A stretch of 19,758 bases of DNA from Methanocorpusculum sp. (GTDB lineage Archaea > Halobacteriota > Methanomicrobia > Methanomicrobiales > Methanocorpusculaceae): contig DALTWN010000002.1 of NCBI GenBank assembly GCA_029987045.1, forward strand, positions 1-19,758, in the 5' to 3' direction. The notes under the pieces were generated by a model. That model was not told the DNA's origin. It searched no databases and saw only the letters and a program-made list of their open reading frames with translations. Every line of letters starts with the position of its first letter. Position 1 is the stretch's first letter. This document shows positions 14,794 through 19,758 of the stretch, one piece after another. A program made the translations under genes and the position numbers.

Positions 14794-15975
14794 ATGGAGT
14801 TAGATAATTACGATAAAGCCCTCCTCAATGGAGAATACGGCGAAACCAAGCAGAAAATGATGGAAATCCTCGTTTCCCTTGGTAAAATCTACAATGCCGA
14901 CCGCCTGATTGAAGTAAAAAGCGTACAGGTAGCCGGAGCATCCTATAAGACAGTAGGAGACGCCGGACTGGAATGGCTGAATTCACTTACCGGAAAAGCG
15001 GTTGTCCCGGCATATCTCAATCCGATCGGAATGCCGACGAAAGAATGGGAAGACCTGGGCATCCCTCTGGATTTCGCAAATAAACAGCTTGAAGTCAATG
15101 CAGCATATTCCCGTCTGGGCATCAAACTCACCTGTACCTGCACTCCCTATTACTATTCCGTAATCGAACGCGGAGACCATCTTGCATGGTCGGAATCGTC
15201 TGCAGTCATCTATGCAAACTCTGCACTCGGTGCACGTACCAACCGCGAAGGCGGACCATCTGCTCTTGCAGCTGCGCTTACCGGAAAAACACCGGAATAC
15301 GGCATGCACATCGTCAAGAACCGTCTGCCACAGATCGATTTCGAGATTTCCGATCCGGAAGCCACGAAATCATGGACAACTGCCGAATACGGAGCGCTCG
15401 GCATCATCGCTGGAGCCATTGCCGGCGACAAGATTCCGCTCTTTAAAGGAATCAGACCGAAGAGCTCGATGATCAAAAGCATGGGTGCGGCCATGGCGGC
15501 ATCCGGATCGATTCCGCTCTTCCACGTCGAAGATATAACGCCGGAAGCACGCTTCCCGTTCTTCAAGAAACATTTCGCCGAAGAAGAACGCGAAACGGTC
15601 GTCATCGAAAACGAAGAAATCGAGGAACTCTTCAGCGAACTCGAACCGGAGGCGGTTGCAATCGGCTGTCCGCACATGTCCGCAGATGAATTACACGAAC
15701 TGGCGGACCTTCTCGACGGAAAACGTGTCGTCATGCCGTTCTTCGTCTTCGCCGCGGCAGACCTGGCAAAGGGACATGAAGTGGATTACCGCAGAATCGC
15801 CGCATCCGGCGCACGCATTGTCCACGATACCTGTATGATCGTCTCCCCGCTCCTGGAGACAAAGACCGTCATGACAAATTCCGGAAAAGCATTTACCTAT
15901 CTGCCGGGAATGTGCAAAGCAATCCCGAGACTCGGTACGCTTGACGAATGTGTCAGAGTAGGATGTGGACTGTAA
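14794..15975 (+). CDS. Aconitase X large subunit, predicted phosphomevalonate dehydratase catalytic subunit
   Basis: The 393-residue protein matches aconitase X (DUF521): an opening YDKALLNGEYGETKQKMMEI, KLTCTCTPYY at 111-120, WSESSAVIYANSALGARTNR at 132-151, EGGPSALAAALTG, IGCPHMSADEL at 290-300, and VHDTCMIVSPLL at 343-354. Cysteines near 114/116, 292 and 347 are the probable [4Fe-4S] ligands. In archaea the enzyme dehydrates 5-phosphomevalonate to trans-anhydromevalonate phosphate, the step before the UbiD-family decarboxylase encoded just upstream. The known enzyme needs a small swivel subunit (DUF126), which is not in this window. The start is set by a good GGAG site. The M50 protease gene follows after 1 nt. 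Confidence 0.93.
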   Translation: MELDNYDKALLNGEYGETKQKMMEILVSLGKIYNADRLIEVKSVQVAGASYKTVGDAGLEWLNSLTGKAVVPAYLNPIGMPTKEWEDLGIPLDFANKQLEVNAAYSRLGIKLTCTCTPYYYSVIERGDHLAWSESSAVIYANSALGARTNREGGPSALAAALTGKTPEYGMHIVKNRLPQIDFEISDPEATKSWTTAEYGALGIIAGAIAGDKIPLFKGIRPKSSMIKSMGAAMAASGSIPLFHVEDITPEARFPFFKKHFAEEERETVVIENEEIEELFSELEPEAVAIGCPHMSADELHELADLLDGKRVVMPFFVFAAADLAKGHEVDYRRIAASGARIVHDTCMIVSPLLETKTVMTNSGKAFTYLPGMCKAIPRLGTLDECVRVGCGL

Positions 15976-15976
15976 C

Positions 15977-16729
15977 ATGGGAATATTCAAGAAGATATCT
16001 CCGTTCGAGCGAAAGGATCTGTTCATTGCATGGATAGCGCTTGCAATCGCCTTTACCATCGCGCTCTGCACGGGTGTCGGCGGCCTGGTATCGTATATCA
16101 GCAACCTGGTTGCCGGACGCCCCATTGATTTCAATGGAATGCAGCTCCTGATAGCCTTCCTTGCAGCGCTCATCATTGTAGGTCTTTCCTTTGTCGGCCA
16201 TGAACTTGCACACAAATTCACCGCCATGCACTATGGATTCTGGTCGGAATTCAGAAAGAGCAACCCGATGCTGGTCATGTCGGTCTGTCTTGCCGCACTG
16301 CTCGGCGTGGTATTTGCAGCACCGGGAGCCACGCTCATCAGCACCGACGGAAAACCGCTTACCAAACAGCAGAACGGTATCATTTCCGCAGCAGGACCGC
16401 TGACGAACATTGTTCTGCTGATCATATTCGCCGCACTGATGATCATCGGTGTCGCCCTTGAAGGCGGAAATGTCATAGGCGGTGGATTTACCTATACCAT
16501 GACTCCGGCAGGTTTCCTTTTCTATCTCGGATACTCCGGCTGGCTCGTCAATGCGATGTTCGCATTCTTCAACATGCTTCCGGTAGGCCCGCTCGACGGC
16601 AAGAAGATTTTCAAGTGGAACCCGCTTGTCTTCCTGATTCTCATCGCAGCAGCAGTATTCCTGCTCTACATCCCGTTCGACTACGCTATGATGTCGAACA
16701 TCATCCACTTCTTCGTTCCGGTAGCATAA
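15977..16729 (+). CDS. Membrane zinc metalloprotease, M50 / site-2 protease family
   Basis: The 250-residue protein has several hydrophobic helices and both M50 signatures: GHELAHKF at 74-81 (HExxH zinc site, H75 and H79) and FNMLPVGPLDGKKIF at 198-212, whose D207 is the third zinc ligand. SAAGPLTNI at 137-145 is the conserved segment between them. There is no PDZ or CBS domain, so this is a minimal archaeal S2P-type intramembrane protease that would cut membrane-embedded substrates, often anti-regulators. I chose ATG 15977 because it starts 1 nt after the aconitase X stop with GGATGTGG upstream; GTG 15965 is less likely. It is the last gene of the operon. Its substrate is unknown. Confidence 0.92.
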   Translation: MGIFKKISPFERKDLFIAWIALAIAFTIALCTGVGGLVSYISNLVAGRPIDFNGMQLLIAFLAALIIVGLSFVGHELAHKFTAMHYGFWSEFRKSNPMLVMSVCLAALLGVVFAAPGATLISTDGKPLTKQQNGIISAAGPLTNIVLLIIFAALMIIGVALEGGNVIGGGFTYTMTPAGFLFYLGYSGWLVNAMFAFFNMLPVGPLDGKKIFKWNPLVFLILIAAAVFLLYIPFDYAMMSNIIHFFVPVA

Positions 16730-16747
16730 ACGAAGAACTCCAACTCC

Positions 16748-16753
16748 TTTTTT
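16748..16753 (+). terminator. T6 terminator ending the six-gene operon
   Basis: TTTTTT lies 18 nt after the M50 stop, in the 38-bp convergent gap. Two A5 runs (16754-16758 and 16763-16767) would end the opposing gene on the minus strand. Confidence 0.5.
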
Positions 16754-16767
16754 AAAAATAGTAAAAA

Positions 16768-17592
16768 TTAGGCATAACCGGCAGGATGATCGTCATCGCC
16801 TGCTTTTGCCTTTACTTTTCCGTAGTATTTCTCGTAATATTCTTTACAGTGCTGACGGCATTTATCCATCAGATCGGCATCAACTTCTTCGGTCGGGACA
16901 TTCTTCTCCAGCTCGACCATGAGGATATCCACCAGCTGGAATGCAGAATCAGGAGTCATACGTATCTGACACTCGGTTCCGCTGTACTGCACGAGATGCA
17001 TGTCGATGATCCAGTTCGGAGACTCGCTTTCCCGTTTATAGGTATTGATATCGATGGTGTGCCAATCCTCATCCATGGTTCCGGATGATAAAGAGTATGC
17101 TTTCTGGACACGATTGCCGTACAGGGCTGTCAGGTGCTGAATGATCCAGACTGCGGCCATGACTGAATCATCATTGGGTATCGCACCAAGAAGATCGTCA
17201 AAGAACGATACGGAATTCACATGACATCCGGTCATGATGACCATTGCCGGAGCCGGACCGAGGAGCATCGACATGGCATTGACGATACGCGGGAACGTCT
17301 TGCGGTCTATTGGATCAACCAGGTGATATTCAAAGACATCGCGGATAGGTTCCAGGATTCCCGGATTCTTTTCAAGAATCTGCGCAAGATTGGTCAAATC
17401 ATTTATGAATGCTTTTGGAACCTTGCGGGAACCACTGGACTCTGCCTTTTTTGCACGAATATTCTGTGAAGATCTGCCAGTTTTTTTCTCCGCCGCGGAT
17501 TTTGGCGGTTTTCCAGTAGCACCCTTTGCTTTGGGTGATGGTTTCGCTTTTTTCTCGGAAACCGCCTTTGGTTCTTCGCTCTTCGTATTCAT
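16768..17592 (-). CDS. Uncharacterised protein with Lys/Ala/Ser-rich N-terminus (274 aa)
   Basis: I do not recognise the family. Residues 1-58 are low complexity and very basic (repeated KA, KP and KK), likely disordered and possibly nucleic-acid or acidic-partner binding. Residues ~59-274 look globular: helical VPKAFINDLTNLAQILEKNP, LEPIRDVFEYHLVDPIDRKT, a hydrophobic segment with MLLGPAPAMVIMTG, then a beta-rich part (DWHTIDINTYKRES, NWIIDMHLVQYSGTECQIRM) and a helical end with KCRQHCKEYYEKYYGK. No signal peptide or clear membrane segment is seen. The promoter has a TATA box giving a near-leaderless mRNA. It converges on the M50 gene and diverges from the flavoprotein, so it stands alone. 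The start at 17592 is the only reasonable ATG that keeps the basic tail. Confidence 0.75.
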   Translation of the reverse strand: MNTKSEEPKAVSEKKAKPSPKAKGATGKPPKSAAEKKTGRSSQNIRAKKAESSGSRKVPKAFINDLTNLAQILEKNPGILEPIRDVFEYHLVDPIDRKTFPRIVNAMSMLLGPAPAMVIMTGCHVNSVSFFDDLLGAIPNDDSVMAAVWIIQHLTALYGNRVQKAYSLSSGTMDEDWHTIDINTYKRESESPNWIIDMHLVQYSGTECQIRMTPDSAFQLVDILMVELEKNVPTEEVDADLMDKCRQHCKEYYEKYYGKVKAKAGDDDHPAGYA

Positions 17593-17614
17593 GCTAAAAG
17601 ATGCGTCCTCTAAT

Positions 17615-17626
17615 CATAAATATATC
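17615..17626 (-). promoter_or_regulatory. TATA box of the uncharacterised Lys-rich-tail gene
   Basis: The minus strand reads TGATATATTTAT, centred about 28 nt before the ATG at 17592; transcription would begin within a few nt of the start codon. Confidence 0.45.
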
Positions 17627-17646
17627 ATGGATATCAGAACGAATCC

Positions 17647-17654
17647 TTAATACC
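17647..17654 (+). promoter_or_regulatory. Weak TATA-like site for the flavoprotein gene
   Basis: TTAATACC is about 30 nt before the ATG at 17682, with GGTAT closer to the start as a weak ribosome site. Confidence 0.3.
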
Positions 17655-17681
17655 GGATAAACCTAGACAGTAAGGTATCTC

Positions 17682-18923
17682 ATGGAATCATACGAGGTTG
17701 TCATCATCGGCGGAGGACCTGCAGGATTATTTGCTGCCACGCAGTTACACGGCATACGTACACTGCTTCTTGAAAAGATGCAGACCCCGGGAAAAAAACT
17801 GCTCATTTCAGGATCCGGACAATGCAATGTCACCCATGCAGGAACACCTGCTGAACTCTCGGTCCATTTCGGAGACCATGCCTCGTTCATAAAACCGGCT
17901 CTTCTTGCCTTCACCAGTACAGATACCCTCGCTTTTCTGCAGAAGAACGGAGTGGCGTGCGAGACAACACCCGAAAACAAAGTATTCCCGGCATCGCGGA
18001 AGGCAGACGATATCCTGCAGGCACTGCTGAAATCCGCAACAGATACAGGAACGAAGATCCAGACGAATACTGCAGTCAAATCCATCAAACAGAACAATGG
18101 AAGATTCCTGATTGAAACCAACACGACACTCATCGAAACAGAAACCATCATTCTTGCCTGCGGCGGTGCATCATATCCATCCACCGGATCGAACGGAGAC
18201 GGCGCAAAGCTTGCAGAAATGCTCGGGCATACCATCGTTCCACTTAAGGAATCACTGACACCGGTATATGTCGCGAATTTCGCCTTCAAAGAGCTCTCAG
18301 GCATCTCACTTCCCGATACAGAACTCAGGATCATCCGGAACAACAAGATAATCGCACGAAACACCGGCGATCTTCTTATTGCACGCTTCGGACTGTCCGG
18401 ACCGGTCATTCTTGATGCAAGCCGCTGGATGGAGGAAGGAGACACCCTGGAACTTTCCTTTGCCGGACACCGCTATGAGGAGCTGGATGCTCTCCTTATT
18501 GACCGATTCGGCAAAGATGGGTCGAAAGATATCTCCAATCTCCTCTATGGCTTGAACATTCCTGACCGGCTTATTCATGCGCTCCTGGAAGAAGCAGGGA
18601 TTACCGACAGCGTAAAAGGATCGCAGGTACCAGCAGCCATACGCAAGAATCTGGTCAAATCTATCACGGCATACCGGATTCCTGTCGATCGCCTGGGCGG
18701 ATTTACCATTGCAATGGCTACTGCAGGCGGTGTCGATCTTTCTGAGATCAATAAGAAGACCTGTGAATCCAAACTCGTACCTAACCTCTACTTTGCAGGT
18801 GAAATCATGGATATCGACGGAGATACCGGCGGATACAACATCCAGGCAGCATTTTCCACGGCATATCTGGCAACGAAAGCCATCAGTGCGCGGTATTCTG
18901 CGCGAAACGATATAATCAGATGA
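17682..18923 (+). CDS. FAD-dependent oxidoreductase, BaiN/HI0933 (YhiN) family
   Basis: The 413-residue protein begins with the FAD Rossmann motif VVIIGGGPAGLFAA (6-19) and has the family's hallmark GSGQCNVTH (44-52), the second dinucleotide-type motif ILACGGASYPSTGSNGDG, TPVYV and LFTRFGLSGP-like LLIARFGLSGPVIL, and the C-terminal FAD block LYFAGEIMDIDGDTGGYNIQ. Length is normal for the family (about 400). Members reduce substrates using FAD and NAD(P)H; bile-acid-active BaiN is one named example, but the substrate in archaea is unknown. The start has GGTAT a few nt upstream. The gene diverges from the Lys-rich-tail gene across an 89-bp spacer and is followed by a tRNA with its own promoter, so it is probably monocistronic. 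Confidence 0.92.
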   Translation: MESYEVVIIGGGPAGLFAATQLHGIRTLLLEKMQTPGKKLLISGSGQCNVTHAGTPAELSVHFGDHASFIKPALLAFTSTDTLAFLQKNGVACETTPENKVFPASRKADDILQALLKSATDTGTKIQTNTAVKSIKQNNGRFLIETNTTLIETETIILACGGASYPSTGSNGDGAKLAEMLGHTIVPLKESLTPVYVANFAFKELSGISLPDTELRIIRNNKIIARNTGDLLIARFGLSGPVILDASRWMEEGDTLELSFAGHRYEELDALLIDRFGKDGSKDISNLLYGLNIPDRLIHALLEEAGITDSVKGSQVPAAIRKNLVKSITAYRIPVDRLGGFTIAMATAGGVDLSEINKKTCESKLVPNLYFAGEIMDIDGDTGGYNIQAAFSTAYLATKAISARYSARNDIIR

Positions 18924-18961
18924 AATCTGGCAAATTCCGGCCATTAGATACGGATTAATAC

Positions 18962-18971
18962 AAAATATTTA
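18962..18971 (+). promoter_or_regulatory. Box A (TATA) promoter of tRNA-Thr
   Basis: AAAATATTTA is centred about 40 nt upstream of the mature tRNA 5' end, so a short 5' leader would be removed by RNase P. Confidence 0.5.
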
Positions 18972-19006
18972 AGTCAATGTCACGCCTACATTGTTATCGC
19001 ATACTT

Positions 19007-19078
19007 GCCTCAGTGGCCTAGGGGTATAGCGCGTCCTTGGTAAGGACGAGGTCGCGAGTTCAAATCTCGCCTGAGGCT
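19007..19078 (+). tRNA. trnT: tRNA-Thr (anticodon GGT)
   Basis: A full cloverleaf can be drawn. The acceptor stem GCCTCAG pairs perfectly with CTGAGGC (19071-19077). The D arm contains TAGGGGTATAG. The anticodon stem CGTCC / GGACG encloses the loop TTGGTAA with anticodon GGT at 19039-19041. The T arm GCGAG-TTCAAAT-CTCGC is canonical. The discriminator is T, no intron is present, and CCA is not encoded. It reads ACC and ACT codons. A T-rich terminator follows directly. Confidence 0.96.
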
Positions 19079-19082
19079 CTTC

Positions 19083-19098
19083 TTTTTCTTGGTTTTTT
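19083..19098 (+). terminator. T-run terminator after tRNA-Thr
   Basis: Runs of five and six T begin within 5 nt of the tRNA 3' end. Confidence 0.5.
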
Positions 19099-19758
19099 AA
19101 GTTATTTTCACAAAATAAATCCAAAATTAATCATATTTCCATATCTGCACACCCAAATCGATTGCCATAGAGGGAGCACCATTAAACCCCGGATCCAAAT
19201 AACATCGCTCTTTTTAGAAAGATGTCGTCGAAAATACCAATTTTTTCATAAAAATACCTGAAAAAACACCAAATAATTCAACAATATTCCTCAAACACCC
19301 ATTAAAAACCCCTTTCAAAATCAGATGCTTTCGTATTTCCCTATTGCACATATAGTTATGGAATAAACCATATGTAAATTTATAATAACGCATCCCTCAA
19401 TTATCTGAATACCTTTGATCAAACCCCACGTCCAGGACAGAAAGAACACAACCCTGCAAACGAACATATGACCTAGACAACCAGTATTTCCAACGAATAT
19501 TGCGAAATAAGAGCGAAAATTGCAAAAAATAATACAGAATAAACACACCAATCCAATCGGAAAACACAATGGGAGCAGGACACAGAACCCAGACATACAG
19601 GAGAAAAAACCCACAAAAACGAGCAATTATGCCTCATTTCCGCAAAAACTAAGGGAGATTTAGTACCAACCCATCGAAAAAAAAACAGATGAATACCCCA
19701 TAAATAGCCATATTTCCAACCGACTCCCAACCGAAACACCTACCAACCATAGACGAAT
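19099..19758. other. AT-rich, A+C-skewed gene-free region
   Basis: About 660 nt without a convincing gene. The plus strand is very rich in A and C and poor in G; for example, positions 19261-19320 contain no G at all. Open frames on the minus strand encode mostly Phe, Val, Cys, Gly and Leu, as expected from translating this composition, and lack ribosome sites or known motifs. The heptamer TATTTCC occurs four times (19134, 19334, 19485, 19711). An inverted repeat ACATAT-n16-ATATGT lies at 19348-19375. I see no tRNA, no tandem repeat array and no duplicate of the tRNA 3' end. Confidence 0.6.

Noticed and set aside
19007..19078. tRNA-Thr as an integrated-element attachment site
   Set aside because: No second copy of the tRNA 3' end and no integrase gene within the window; only the composition change is suggestive.
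19321..19626. Possible small membrane protein on the minus strand
   Set aside because: Its Phe/Val/Cys/Gly/Leu-rich translation follows from the A+C-rich plus strand; no ribosome site, no family motif and an overlapping similar frame nearby.

Overview
The window looks like a methanogenic archaeon of the Methanomicrobiales, and Methanocorpusculum is my best guess. That is inference from content and style; no marker gene in the window settles it. Supporting signs are a complete archaeal AMP phosphorylase, an archaeal cobalamin gene (cbiB), the UbiX/UbiD-like/aconitase X trio of the archaeal (modified) mevalonate pathway, a tRNA without encoded CCA, TATA-box promoters close to start codons, GGTGAT-type ribosome sites, T-run terminators, and surface proteins with Thr/Pro linkers and a short C-terminal anchor.

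Layout. 1-1742: the 3' end of a large secreted surface protein. 1901-2053: a 50-residue three-CxxC zinc-ribbon protein. 2128-3054 (minus): an HTH regulator followed by a zinc-ribbon protein. 3130-4807 (minus): a tight Trm112-like / membrane protein / cbiB operon. 4931-5461: a nitroreductase. 5527-8297: AMP phosphorylase, then a membrane-anchored protein with four Ig-like domains. 8335-8961 (minus): a GNAT acetyltransferase. 9113-16729: a 7.6-kb run of six plus-strand genes with spacings of 3, -4, -8, 20 and 1 nt, almost certainly one operon. 16768-17592 (minus): an unrecognised protein with a Lys-rich N-terminus. 17682-18923: a BaiN/HI0933-type flavoprotein. 19007-19078: tRNA-Thr(GGT). 19079-19758: an AT-rich, strongly A+C-skewed stretch with no convincing gene.

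The most interesting part is the six-gene operon. It begins with an 869-residue tubulin/FtsZ-superfamily protein of CetZ-like character. Its GTPase signature is degenerate, and its long tail has an acidic block (26-residue repeats), an Ala-rich hydrophobic stretch and a basic block (15-residue repeats). Next come a SAMHD1-like HD phosphohydrolase, a flavin prenyltransferase (UbiX), a UbiD-family decarboxylase (predicted anhydromevalonate phosphate decarboxylase), an aconitase X large subunit (predicted phosphomevalonate dehydratase) and a membrane M50 metalloprotease. UbiX supplies the prenyl-FMN cofactor that UbiD enzymes need. The dehydratase and decarboxylase catalyse successive steps towards isopentenyl phosphate, the precursor of archaeal lipids. 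The operon therefore joins lipid-precursor synthesis to a cytoskeletal-type protein and a membrane protease, which suggests, but does not prove, a link between membrane supply and cell-shape or division machinery. The small subunit of the dehydratase is not in the window.
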